Shown: positions 46,314 to 55,658 of the stretch, in pieces
Layout: each line of letters opens with the position of its first letter
Numbering within the stretch: position 1 is the stretch's first letter
Assembly (NCBI GenBank): GCA_963995525.1
Contig: OZ023210.1
Coordinates: 1,516,263-1,580,262 of the forward strand
Length of the DNA: 64,000 nt
Origin: Escarpia spicata
Taxonomy: Eukaryota > Annelida > Polychaeta > Sabellida > Siboglinidae
Direction of reading: 5' to 3'
Translations under genes and position numbers: made by a program
The notes under the pieces: model-generated
The model's input: only the letters and a program-made list of their open reading frames with translations
Told to the model about the DNA's origin: nothing
Database searches by the model: none

Positions 46314-47849
46314 ATGTTGAAGACACCCTATTACCGACCTCGCAATGCGGCAGATTCGAGCGATGAGGACGAGCCAACGAGCCGACCCATCATACCGGTG
46401 ATCAACCACCCTTCCGGCCGTCGGAACAAGAGGTCGTGAACGGGCCAACTCTAGAATCAACGGTAAGCCCCGACCCTGTTGTCGAGGTCAGAGGTCTCCT
46501 TATGGACAAAATACGCAAGTATACTCCCTTCTACATCGGGTGCAGATACTGCAAGAAGCGTATGATTGTCGACGATAGGGGACATTTGCAATGCGAACGA
46601 CACGGTTACGTAGCCTCTGACATGTATATCATGGTTCGAACGGATGCTGCCCACGAGAAGGACCTACCAACCCCGAGACAACTACCACCATCGCGGAGGC
46701 CCTTCACCTGCCCAGACTGTGGGACATCGTTCACACGGAAAGATAACTGGAAGAGACACGTAACCAGCGGCAGTTGTCGGGGTCGCAAAAGGACGGCTGA
46801 GGACGCCGAGCTGGACGCGCTTGTGGTGAGTCATATTTTATATTGTTTTACTATATACTTTCAACTAAAATCTCATTGCCCCTGTCTATGCTTTCCCTAA
46901 AATGGCGTCCCCATACCTTCCGTCAAAATGGCGTCCCTGTATATGTTTACTTCCGCTAAAACTTCGCCCCGCTTTATTATTTCCTATAGGGTTGGACTCG
47001 TCTATTACCTGTTAACAGCCGGGTACACAATATTCTGTCACGTCGTTGCTTCCAAGATTATGGCTTCTCCTACGTTGTCCTTCATATCAACATCTGGCAA
47101 CGTCTTAACTCCCTATATGGTTGTGTTCACGGTAATTTTTTGTCGACAATTTATCTTTATGATCATACAACTTGTCACCTTACTTCCTATCACTTCTTGT
47201 CATTGTTTCCCATCGGTGCTTGTATCACCATACTCTAACAACGGTGTACTATTCCAATGCAATCTTTAATATTATTGAAATATTCTTGCAGAACTACATT
47301 GAAGGCCCGCTACCACCAAAGCGGCAACGAATGATCTCTGTGTCGACAGAGACGATTAACGTCAACCGGACAGCATCGACACCAACTCCCGTCACAACTA
47401 CCTACGCTGTCAATGTCACAACTTCTACCCAGCCTGTCAACGTCGCAACTTCCGCTCCTGACTTTGCTGGTCCGAATTTTACCATTGATTTCCCTGTGAC
47501 CGAAATGAAGAAGACGCTGGCACGACACATAGCATGTAGCATCTTTGAACTCTCAAGACGACAATGTCGTGGTTGCAAGATAGACCATCCTAGTCAATGT
47601 CATCACGATTGTATGTTATCTGATGACATTCAAATTTGCATGCACTTTGACGAAGCTGTCGAGACCATTAATTCAACTGCAGTGGTGAAAGACTGTTTGA
47701 GTGTTTTGTTAGACGCAGGTGTGAAGCTATCCGACGTGACAGTCGAACAGTTGTGTAATATCAATACTTGGTTGCAAGAATCCGTTTCGAAACAGTGGCA
47801 AAACACTATGAAACATATGGTTCTGACAATAATGGAGCGTAACATGTAA
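46314..47849 (+). pseudogene. Left Polinton module: zinc ribbon + C2H2 finger spliced to a Cys/His domain
   Basis: Exon 1 (46,314-46,825) has an acidic N terminus (TPYYRPRNAADSSDEDE), a zinc ribbon (YIGCRYCKKRMIVDDRGHLQ then CERH) shared with the right-end gene, and a C2H2 finger (CPDCGTSFTRKDNWKRHVTS then GSC). A GTGAGT donor at 46,826 and a TTCTTGCAG acceptor ending at 47,291 are in phase. Exon 2 (47,292-47,849) gives NYIEGPLPPKRQR, a Thr/Val-rich linker and a domain of about 125 residues with ARHIACSIFELSRRQCRGCK and a C-x2-C...H...H-x3-C pattern. One G is missing near 46,421 relative to the right copy (TCCGGCCGTCGG against TCCGGGCCGTCGG), shifting the frame into TGA at 46,437. Function is unknown. 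DNA binding is inferred from the fingers. Confidence 0.65.
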
Positions 47850-47867
47850 ATACGTGTGTGTTGTTCA

Positions 47868-47873
47868 CGAATA
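47868..47873 (+). terminator. Candidate polyadenylation signal of the left Polinton module
   Basis: AATAAA in CACGAATAAACTG about 20 bp after the TAA stop. The right module has the same CACGAATAAAA phrase on the minus strand near 54,996-55,006. Confidence 0.6.
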
Positions 47874-47929
47874 AACTGTGCAAACCATATCTTGTGTCTT
47901 TACTTAACTAAACTAAATCCACGACTTCC

Positions 47930-48660
<731 letters not shown>

Positions 48661-48823
48661 GGGTTTTCACGTCAAATTCCCTCAAAAGGGAGCAAATAGA
48701 CGGGTTACCACGTCAAATTCCCTCAAAAGAGAGCAAATAGACGTGTTATCGTGTGAGATTCCCTCAAAAGGGAGCAAATAGACGGGTTATCGCGTGAGAT
48801 CCCTCGAAAGGGAGCAAATAGAC
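48661..48823. repeat. 41-bp tandem repeat, 4 copies
   Basis: GGGTTATCGCGTGAGATTCC followed by CTCAAAAGGGAGCAAATAGA recurs four times immediately before the CACT repeat. Confidence 0.85.
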
Positions 48824-49142
48824 AACTCACTCACTCACTCACTCACTCACTCACTCACTCACTCACTCACTCACTCACTCACTCACTCACTCACTCACTC
48901 ACTCACTCACTCACTCACTCACTCACTCACTCACTCACTCACTCACTCACTCACTCACTCACTCACTCACTCACCCTTCGTGTCTGTTCACTCATTCACT
49001 CACTCACTCACTCACTCACTCACTCACTCACTCACTCGCTCACCTTTCGTGTCTGTTCACTCACTCACTCACCCATCGTGTATGTTCACTCACTCACTCA
49101 CTCACTCATCTTTCGTGTCTGTTCACTCACTCACTCACTCAC
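48824..49142. repeat. (CACT)n tetranucleotide array
   Basis: About 40 pure ACTC units, then further units interrupted by three or four copies of CCTTTCGTGTCTGTTCACTC. The apparent THSL-repeat protein is an artefact. Confidence 0.95.
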
Positions 49143-49414
49143 GCGCGGGAACCGCTCCGTGATTGCGCAATGCCATCGTTCGTGGTTATAAATAAACTCG
49201 TACACGGATGTTGAGATGTTGAGATACTACATGGGTGAAATAGTGATTCTTTCTCTTGGATGTCTGACAACAAGACTATATGTGATACAATTCACAGGGA
49301 TACTTTTTCTTGGGTGTCTCAAAACAAATTTCACAAACGCACATACGGTGTCGACTTTTTTATTGTTTAATTAAGGTAATACAAGAACGTGCATGCCAAC
49401 ATTACATACAAATA

Positions 49415-49867
49415 TTATATGGCACTCTTAACAAAATCGAAAACACGACAGTCATTGTTCACTAAATCGTTCCCGAAAGTGTTCACAAACGTCTTCGTGG
49501 GTACGCTTCGACTTCGGTGCAGCAAGTACACGACACACTATTTTCCACACACGTTCGACAGCAGGCTCTGAAGCGTTCTCTTGTTGAAAGTCCAAGTCAC
49601 GCAGTTGCTCTGTAGAAAATCCACGAATTCGACGTGTCGAGGTGGTAAACCGTAGGACTCGAAGTATTCTCCACGTCCGTCTTTTGCGATAAACATGCAG
49701 ATCCAATGTTGACCCGGTTCATTGCTCGAATGAGTGTTCCACACGAAAGCTGCCGGATAGGTCTTCATAGGAGTAGTGGGTAACCCGTCTTTAGGTAGTA
49801 CGCCTCGAACAACGGTTCTAGTGTAAGCATCCGCCGCAAGGAGTCTTTCTATCTGTGCCGTATCCAT
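49415..49867 (-). pseudogene. Polinton adenain-like cysteine protease with premature stop
   Basis: The family matures virion proteins. The frame has 150 codons from the ATG at 49,867, whose A is also the last base of the major capsid TGA (TGATG overlap). Visible motifs are HSSNEPGQHWICMFI with the catalytic His, an acidic YFESYG strand, and the QSLLSNVCGK segment just before the catalytic Cys. An in-frame TAG at 49,538-49,540 sits one codon before that Cys. The frame then continues to a natural TAA at 49,415. The stop would remove the nucleophile. Confidence 0.75.
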
Positions 49868-51163
49868 CAGTAATCGTAGACGACGTTTCTGTTGCGGTCA
49901 ATCTCCAAAACCGTCTCGAATTCTCCGTAGACGACAACGTTGATCGTTTGGTCGAGAGGTTGATTAAAGTGCATCTCGACTCGTAGGTTGCCTTTATGTA
50001 CCAAATTGAAATGGGTACCGTCACAACAATATGTCAAACGCAAACAGGGTGTATCCTTTGCCAAACTCGTCCCGACTGATGTTGTTTCCCTCGTCTTGAA
50101 ACATCTTTCCCGTTCCAGCAAATAGATTACTGTAACTTCTCACGTAGGAACCATCGTTGAAATTAGGCTGGAGTGGTTTCGCCGGAACTTGTTGCCCGTC
50201 GACGTACAATGCAAGAAAGTTCAAGTTGTTGTGCTTTACGTGGAACGGATTCTTGGCGAATGTTCCCTTGTATGCGTCGTTGTCTACACAACACAAGACT
50301 ATTCTCTTGGGTAAGACACCCAAATAAACGTTTTCGTGAGTGTGCGACATGGCACCTCGCGATATGGAAAATACCTTGCAATCGACTCTTCGCAACGGAT
50401 ACATGGCCGTTCCCTTTTGTAGCGCTTTGATGTGACCCATCTGTACGGCAGGATTCAGTTTAGCTTTTCGTGCAAACAAAATTGCTTCGACTATGCGTAC
50501 CTTGTAATCGGCATTGTCACCACCAGCAGCCATGAGTGCAAAAGCATCCTTGCTCTGTACTAGTCGAATTTTTACGTCGACGCCGTTCAATAGATAGCGG
50601 TCTTGAAAGAAGAGGCCGACGTGTAGACGGCCCATCATATCGACGATTTGACTACTGGAAATATAGGTCCTTCTTTTGTGCAGCCCCTTGTTTGCATCGT
50701 CGGTGGCATCCATATGTTCAGCCGTGTCTTTGAACCACAAGGCACTAGTCAGTTGACTCTTCTTTGCTTCTGCTCCGTGACTCAGTAACGTTTCTATGTA
50801 CGCTCGATAAGGATAGGTATTCGTTGAAGGTGTGAAGAGGGTACCGTTCAAAGACACGTCGACTTGACTAAACAGAGAATGCATCCAGTTGTTTACTGGT
50901 CCAACAGGTGCAGCTTGATAGATGTCGTCCCCGTTTACTTTGACTACACGTGCTCGCACCAACAGGTAAGTATTGGCCACGTCCAGGTAATCGTCTCCTG
51001 ATCCGGGCAATAAGAATTCGATAGGACCACCCGAACCTATCGAGGCGACAGGTCGATGCTCGATCCATTGTGCATGTTCGATACTCGTTTGTGTCGTCAG
51101 TAAACTAAACAGGTCCAGTTCGCTTTTGACTACCTCACACGATAATTGGTGGACAAAAGATAT
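49867..51163 (-). pseudogene. Polinton major capsid protein (double jelly-roll type), broken
   Basis: This encodes the capsomer protein of the Polinton virion. Conserved phrases include LDLFSL near the N terminus, IGSGGPIEFLLPGSGDDYLD, TYLLVRARVVKV, VNNWMHSLFSQVDVSLNGTL, YPYRAYIETLLSHG and LPKRIVLCCVDNDAYKG. A one-base frameshift near 50,033-50,040 ends the main frame after YTLFAFD. The C-terminal part (DGTHFNLVHKGNLRVEMHFN, ending NRNVVYDY) lies in another frame and stops at 49,867. No ATG opens the gene: the codon just after the preceding gene, where the start is expected, is ATA (51,161-51,163). Total span is about 432 codons. Confidence 0.8.
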
Positions 51164-51165
51164 GT

Positions 51166-51576
51166 CTAGCCGAATATGTCGTTTCGACGCGTCTTCTGTC
51201 GTCTGCGTCTCTTGGCGACACTGGCTAGGGTGCTCTTCGTCTTGCGTTTTATAGGAGCGTTGCGTATGCCAGGAGGCCCACTGCTTCCCAACGCTCTACT
51301 GATCATGTCCTTTCCGGTTTCTTTCACACGCTTCTTTGTAGATTCTTTAATGCTCTGTCCAGACAACACGTCACCGGCCACACCCAAATCTGTCTTTAAC
51401 GCTCCTTTTCCCAAAGCGAGTGCGCCTCTTTTTATGAGTGGCATAGCACTTCGAATGAGGCCACCGAACAAACTACCTAGACCGTGACCTCGTTGCATTC
51501 TTGTCCCCATAAACACGGGCAATCCGTCGCCGACTTGTCTGACGTAGTAGTCTTCGTAGGAATGATTACGACTCAT
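51166..51576 (-). CDS. Polinton basic core/minor virion protein (pVI/pX-like)
   Basis: 136 residues. It starts MSRNHSYEDYYVRQVGDGLP. A glycine-rich amphipathic stretch (RGHGLGSLFGGLIRSAMPLI, about residues 29-48) is followed by a Lys-rich part ending RKTKSTLASVAKRRRRQKT. It lies immediately upstream of the major capsid gene, in the position where Polintons carry small virion proteins that resemble adenovirus core/pVI proteins. This frame is intact. The role is inferred from composition and position. Confidence 0.7.
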   Translation of the reverse strand: MSRNHSYEDYYVRQVGDGLPVFMGTRMQRGHGLGSLFGGLIRSAMPLIKRGALALGKGALKTDLGVAGDVLSGQSIKESTKKRVKETGKDMISRALGSSGPPGIRNAPIKRKTKSTLASVAKRRRRQKTRRNDIFG

Positions 51577-51692
51577 GTTTAAAAAAATGATGGTTTGTGT
51601 CGTCGAAAGTGAAGTGTTGCAGTCACTCTACCTCGCTCGAATGGTACGCGACGTCCCGTGTCGTCTTTTATATCGATCTCGATGGTCGTAAA

Positions 51693-52403
51693 TTATTTGT
51701 GCAAGACGGGAACGTATTGTACATTGTCAAAACTTGTTGACACCACGTCTCCGTGTTTCCCTTCTATGGGTACAACCCTCAACAGAGGGACGAAGGTATC
51801 CCCGACCACACGCGGTTCCACGAGGTCCGTGTACTCGTACAGGGTGTCGACCTCCTGATTCATGTCCACCGTATACCGTCCCTCGTACTCGTAGATATAC
51901 GCGACGGGATCGGTGCTGATGACGACGGCACTGTCGTCGTCGACCGTCAAGCTGGGTGGGCTCGTGATCACGTTCGAATCGAAGCCTAGTACGGTCTTCA
52001 GATGGCTCTGAGGGGGTATGTTAAATTTAACACCCGGCGATAGCTGCAACTTCATCCGGTTAGAGATGGGGCTGAACTCCAGGCGGGCCTTGACTTTATT
52101 GGTGCACAGTTTCCTCAGCGCCTCGTTGATTTTGAGCATCAACTCGTAAGCGCTGTTGTAAAAGCCGTGAGGAATGGTGCCTTCCCGATGAATCGGAGTA
52201 CTACCGCCGTCACCGGTTGTGTAAACCCCTCGCTCCCCCGTCGCGCAAGTCAAGTCGAAGTACGCGTCCTCCGTTCTTACGTTGTACCAACTGTGCGGGT
52301 ATTGAATCTCCACGAGTCCGCACTCCCACTGACCGACTAAACTGATGCGTTGCGGCAAAGCCGTGACATAGTGGGTCAATGTGTTGTCTGGATTTAACTC
52401 CAT
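51693..52403 (-). CDS. Polinton minor capsid (penton-like, single jelly-roll) protein
   Basis: About 236 residues from the ATG at 52,403 (MELNPDNTLTHYVTALPQRI). Typical features are GQWECGLVEIQYPHSWYNV, ARLEFSPISNRMKLQL and FDSNVITSPPSLTVDDD. Its C terminus (VDTLYEYTDLVEPRVVGDTF, then VPLLRVVPIEGKHGD) is the most conserved part of the family. It would form capsid vertices. The frame is intact. An alternative non-ATG start lies six codons upstream. Confidence 0.75.
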   Translation of the reverse strand: MELNPDNTLTHYVTALPQRISLVGQWECGLVEIQYPHSWYNVRTEDAYFDLTCATGERGVYTTGDGGSTPIHREGTIPHGFYNSAYELMLKINEALRKLCTNKVKARLEFSPISNRMKLQLSPGVKFNIPPQSHLKTVLGFDSNVITSPPSLTVDDDSAVVISTDPVAYIYEYEGRYTVDMNQEVDTLYEYTDLVEPRVVGDTFVPLLRVVPIEGKHGDVVSTSFDNVQYVPVLHK

Positions 52404-52433
52404 AGACGCGTTGCTGGGCAATGTCAGGTAAAA

Positions 52434-52706
52434 TCAGACGACATGTTCACCGCGTTTCATAGACGGATTAGGTAACAGGTATCCCAGGCAACTGCTTAAC
52501 AAAGCTGTCCACAGATTAGAGTTTCCGTCTACTTTAGTAAGTTTGTAGATACTGACCAATATAACGGTGTACAGTATGACGATTTGGCAGAAGAAGACGA
52601 TTTCCGATTTCGGGCACGTATTTTCAAACAACACCCAACGTCTGCTGTTACTTCCGGTATCTTCGAGCTCTGTGTTTTCGAATCGAACTTCCGTCGTTTC
52701 TTCCAT
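52434..52706 (-). CDS. Polinton small membrane protein
   Basis: 90 residues: a polar acidic N terminus (MEETTEVRFENTELEDTG), a hydrophobic helix (IVFFCQIVILYTVILVSIY, about residues 36-54), and a conserved end LWTALLSSCLGYLLPNPSMK. Proteins of this size and layout recur between integrase and penton genes in Polintons. The function is not established; virion membrane association is a guess. Confidence 0.6.
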   Translation of the reverse strand: MEETTEVRFENTELEDTGSNSRRWVLFENTCPKSEIVFFCQIVILYTVILVSIYKLTKVDGNSNLWTALLSSCLGYLLPNPSMKRGEHVV

Positions 52707-52735
52707 GATACGAATGACGGCTCGACTGGTGTGTA

Positions 52736-53697
52736 CTAACCTTTATACGCGACGAGTGACGCCTTATCCAACCAGCTGTTAAACGAGTCGGAATACCCTA
52801 CCCACTTGACCAGGACCTGTGTCTTTCTTCCTCGCTTGCGCTGCTGCAACACTTTCTCGACACGATATAGTTTATCCGTGGCCACAACCACTTTCTGTAG
52901 TTCTTGTTCGTAAAATGTTTCCTCTATCGGCGAATCTTCATCATCAATCAAACGATAAACAGGCGGATCGGAACGATGAACTATTTTGACGGTAAATATC
53001 TCGTCACTGTAGTTGGGTAAGTAACCTTTTTTGAATTGTCTCTTGACTTTGCTGATACGCACGTGATCGCCCACTTTTAAAACCCGGTTTAACTTTTCCG
53101 TGTCCTTCATTTCCGTACAACCTTTGCCAAACCTCTTCTTGATTGATCACGTTCCACGATACACGCCCTGGTCTCTTCGTTGTGTGTCTTAAAATGGTGG
53201 ATACCTTTCTCTTTCAGAAACTCTTGCAGTTGCCTATTCAAAAACTCTTTTCCTTTATCCGTTTGCAATGACAGTGGGCCATCATTGTACTTTAACAACT
53301 GACGAAACGCCGTCGTGAGTGACGGCCCCGATTTGTTCTTCAAAGGAACAGACCACGCTTTCTTGGAGAGCACGTCTATCACGGTCAAAATGAAAGTGTG
53401 ACCGTCGTTGTACCTTTTCAAACGTGACATGTCTACCAGAACGGCCTGCCATTGTTGATTTATACCTCCCACTACGACACGTCTACGCCTGAAACGATAT
53501 ATCGCTGGTTTATGTAGTGTGTAAGTGTCTTGTTCCGACAACCACCGTTTCACCTTTTTCGACGATGCGCGTGAAGCACGTGAAGCACGATGCAGGGCAT
53601 CAACGCCTCCGTAACTTCCGGTTAGTTTCGTGTCGTAGTAAATACTTTTCAATGCATCGTGTGAACGCTTCGTCTTCTTACCTACCCGAGGAGACAT
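52736..53697 (-). pseudogene. Polinton retroviral-like integrase with chromodomain, internal deletion
   Basis: The integrase inserts the element at 6-bp staggered sites. The catalytic core shows QAVLVDMSRLKRYN (first Asp), LQTDKGKEF (second Asp) and, 34 residues later, the Glu of IVER. Immediately after IVER the frame shifts and jumps to sequence reading QEEVWQRLYGNEG, so tens of residues after the catalytic Glu appear deleted near 53,140. The C-terminal part (53,110-52,736) has VGDHVRISKVKRQFKKGYLP and a chromodomain (YRVEKVLQQRKRGRKTQVLV, then KWVGYSDSFNSW). It starts at the ATG at 53,697. Confidence 0.8.
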
Positions 53698-53733
53698 GCC
53701 GTAATAATGCTGGTGTCGTGTCGTGCAAGACTA

Positions 53734-54474
53734 TTAATACGGTTCCCAACGCAAGTGTTGCAACGGTGTGGTCGAATGAGCTGCGCGCCGTGACGATACC
53801 GGACGTTTTCGATGTCGATGACGGCCACTGTCAAACGGACTGCTTTTTTCCTTTGATATATCGTCGTCCTCTGACGCTGTCTGCATGTAAGTCCAACGAT
53901 CGGGATTACCCACTAAATCCATGGGCGTGTTCACATCCTTGAGACTACGAGCGAAGGTTTTCCATCCCACCGGTTCAAAAGACTTCCGTTTTCTCAACAC
54001 GTCATTGACGAGGTCCACGATGTTACTTCCCGGAATCGTTACATTTCTGTACATCACCTCGCCACGATCGTTCCACCTTACGGCACCTTTCATTTTATTG
54101 ATGAGTCGTCGTGCTTTCTGTTTCATAGTTTTTGGAACGCTGTCGACGATTTCATTTTCAATGTTCTCCTTTTCGACGATTTCATTTTCGGTAGGTGGTT
54201 GAAGTTTGTTTTCGACTTTGCTGGGAAATGTATCGATGGCTACACGCAGCGGTTCCTGCATACCTTTGTCGGAAAGATCGTTGTATCGACTCAACACCTG
54301 GTTATACAACACGACCTTTTTCCTCTCGTCCATATCGCTTTGTTCTAATATGTAACGCATTTCGTCATCCAGTCGACGCAAAACACTCCCTATAAGATTG
54401 GTCGAAGGAGGTTGCAGTTGAACGTTATCCAAAATACTTGGATCGACCAGGGCCATCTTCTTTGTGTGCTCCAT
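53734..54474 (-). CDS. Conserved Polinton protein of unknown role
   Basis: 246 residues. The N terminus reads MEHTKKMALVDPSILDN. A helical MRYILEQSDMDERKKVVLYN region, a Glu/Asn-rich linker, and a conserved MYRNVTIPGSNIVDLVNDVL / GWKTFARSLKDVNTPMDLVG domain follow. It ends in a basic RHRHRKRPVSSRRAA tail and WEPY. It lies between the ATPase and the integrase, a standard place for a Polinton-specific (PX-type) protein. The start overlaps the end of the preceding small gene. The frame is intact. Confidence 0.6.
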   Translation of the reverse strand: MEHTKKMALVDPSILDNVQLQPPSTNLIGSVLRRLDDEMRYILEQSDMDERKKVVLYNQVLSRYNDLSDKGMQEPLRVAIDTFPSKVENKLQPPTENEIVEKENIENEIVDSVPKTMKQKARRLINKMKGAVRWNDRGEVMYRNVTIPGSNIVDLVNDVLRKRKSFEPVGWKTFARSLKDVNTPMDLVGNPDRWTYMQTASEDDDISKEKSSPFDSGRHRHRKRPVSSRRAAHSTTPLQHLRWEPY

Positions 54475-54617
54475 AGCCGTGTAGACACGACTGCACCAAC
54501 GTCGTCACCAACGGGGCTAGAAGGGACGTAGCCAAAGGATCTAGTAGGGCCGCAAGGAAACCACCTTTCTGTAGAATACGTTTCTTCTTATGAAGACCGG
54601 TTTTCCTGATGACCTGG
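54425..54617 (-). pseudogene. Remnant of a small hydrophobic Polinton protein
   Basis: The minus strand from about 54,600 reads KKKRILQKGGFLAALLDPLA then TSLLAPLV, and stops at 54,425 after KYFG. A Lys/Arg-rich stretch followed by a Gly/Leu-rich hydrophobic stretch resembles small Polinton virion proteins. It has no start of its own: its 5' part seems to have been lost in the deletion that also removed the end of the ATPase gene. Confidence 0.5.
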
Positions 54618-54914
54618 TTTCGTGACCCTCTCGTCCGTTTCCGACATGAGATCGTCGATAACTACCAAGTTTCTCGTTTTAGGATCAAAAGACGATACAC
54701 CGGGAAGACCCTCGACAAATTCTATGTTCGAATGTAACGTAGAGAGCGTGAAATACAACACCTGCCATTCACCGTAACACCACGTGATCTTTTCGGGCGG
54801 TGAGTTTACGAGTGTGGCAGAATGACGTAGTAAAGAGACAACAAACGTCGTTTTACCACAGCCCGTCGGCCCAGCAACGATACAAGTAAAAGGATGAACT
54901 AACCTCGTGTCCAT
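54618..54914 (-). pseudogene. Polinton A32-like packaging ATPase, C-terminal half deleted
   Basis: The FtsK/HerA-type ATPase pumps DNA into capsids. Starting at the ATG at 54,914 it has Walker A GPTGCGKT at residues 15-22, IEFVEGLPG, and Walker B LVVIDDLM at residues 83-90. After about residue 99 (DERVTK) the family sequence ends abruptly and foreign codons lead to a stop at 54,588. The family usually continues for over 100 residues with sensor and arginine motifs, so this copy cannot be functional. Confidence 0.8.
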
Positions 54915-55099
54915 ACTTTACGCAACTGATGAAAGAGACTAAGATGCAAGGTACTTATACTACTTAAACTTCAAAAAATGACACAATATAAGGTTTGAAC
55001 ATTTTATTCGTGTACAACACAAACGTATTTACAGGTCGCGCTCCATTCTCTGCAGTTGAATTAATCTCACCAAAGGTCCCATAAAACCACAAGACAGAT
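54915..55099. other. Spacer with polyadenylation signal between Polinton blocks
   Basis: Contains CACGAATAAAA on the minus strand (54,996-55,006), suited to ending the transcript of the Cys/His-domain gene. The rest is unassigned. Confidence 0.5.
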
Positions 55100-55642
55100 T
55101 TACAGATCATCCTCCATTACTGCCAGAACAATTTGCTTTAATTTTGTTCGCCACTTCTCTGAAAACGGTTCTTGCAACCAACTCCTGATAGTACACAAGT
55201 GATCGGACGTCAAGTCGGATAGCTTCAAACCTGCGTCTAACAAAGCACACAACCAGTCTTTCATCAATGCAGTTGAATTAATGGCCTGCACAGCCTCGTC
55301 AAAGTGCATATAAATTAGAATGTCATCAGGTAACATACACTCGTGATGAAATTGACTAGGATCGTCTATCTCGCAAGCGAGACACTGTCGTCTCGAGAGT
55401 TCAACGATGGCACATGCTATGTGACGTGCAATCGTCTTCTTCATTTCCATCGCCGGAAACTCAAGCGTAAAGTTCTGACCAGTGGCGACAGGAGCAGCAG
55501 TTGTCACATTGGTTGCGTGAGTAGAAATTGTCACATCGTCAGGAGCGGAAGTTGTCACACCGGTCGTGTCGGCGGAAGTTGTCATATCGACCGTGTCGGC
55601 GGAAGTTGTCACATCGGCAGGGATGATAGCAGAGAGAGGCTG
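55100..55642 (-). CDS. Polinton Cys/His-domain protein (right copy) or 3' exon
   Basis: Paralogue of exon 2 of the left module. It begins after a consensus acceptor (CCTGTTTCAG, ending at 55,643 on the minus strand) and has no strong ATG, so it is probably a spliced 3' exon. It carries repeated VTTSAD-type linker units, then FTLEFPAMEMKKTIARHIAC, AIVELSRRQCLACEIDDPSQ, HHECMLPDDILIYMHFDEAV and SWLQEPFSEKWRTKLKQI. The C-x2-C and H-H-x-C residues suggest zinc binding. I do not recognise the domain. The partner donor site is uncertain. Confidence 0.6.
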   Translation of the reverse strand, partial: QPLSAIIPADVTTSADTVDMTTSADTTGVTTSAPDDVTISTHATNVTTAAPVATGQNFTLEFPAMEMKKTIARHIACAIVELSRRQCLACEIDDPSQFHHECMLPDDILIYMHFDEAVQAINSTALMKDWLCALLDAGLKLSDLTSDHLCTIRSWLQEPFSEKWRTKLKQIVLAVMEDDL

Positions 55643-55658
55643 AAACAGGATACGGAGC

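Noticed and set aside
48794..49162. THSL-repeat protein
   Set aside because: Translation of an ACTC tetranucleotide array.
49160..49400. Promoter of the protease/capsid block
   Set aside because: TATAAATAAAC at about 49,188 is on the wrong side and strand for the minus-strand genes. It could equally be a polyadenylation-like motif, so I did not call it.
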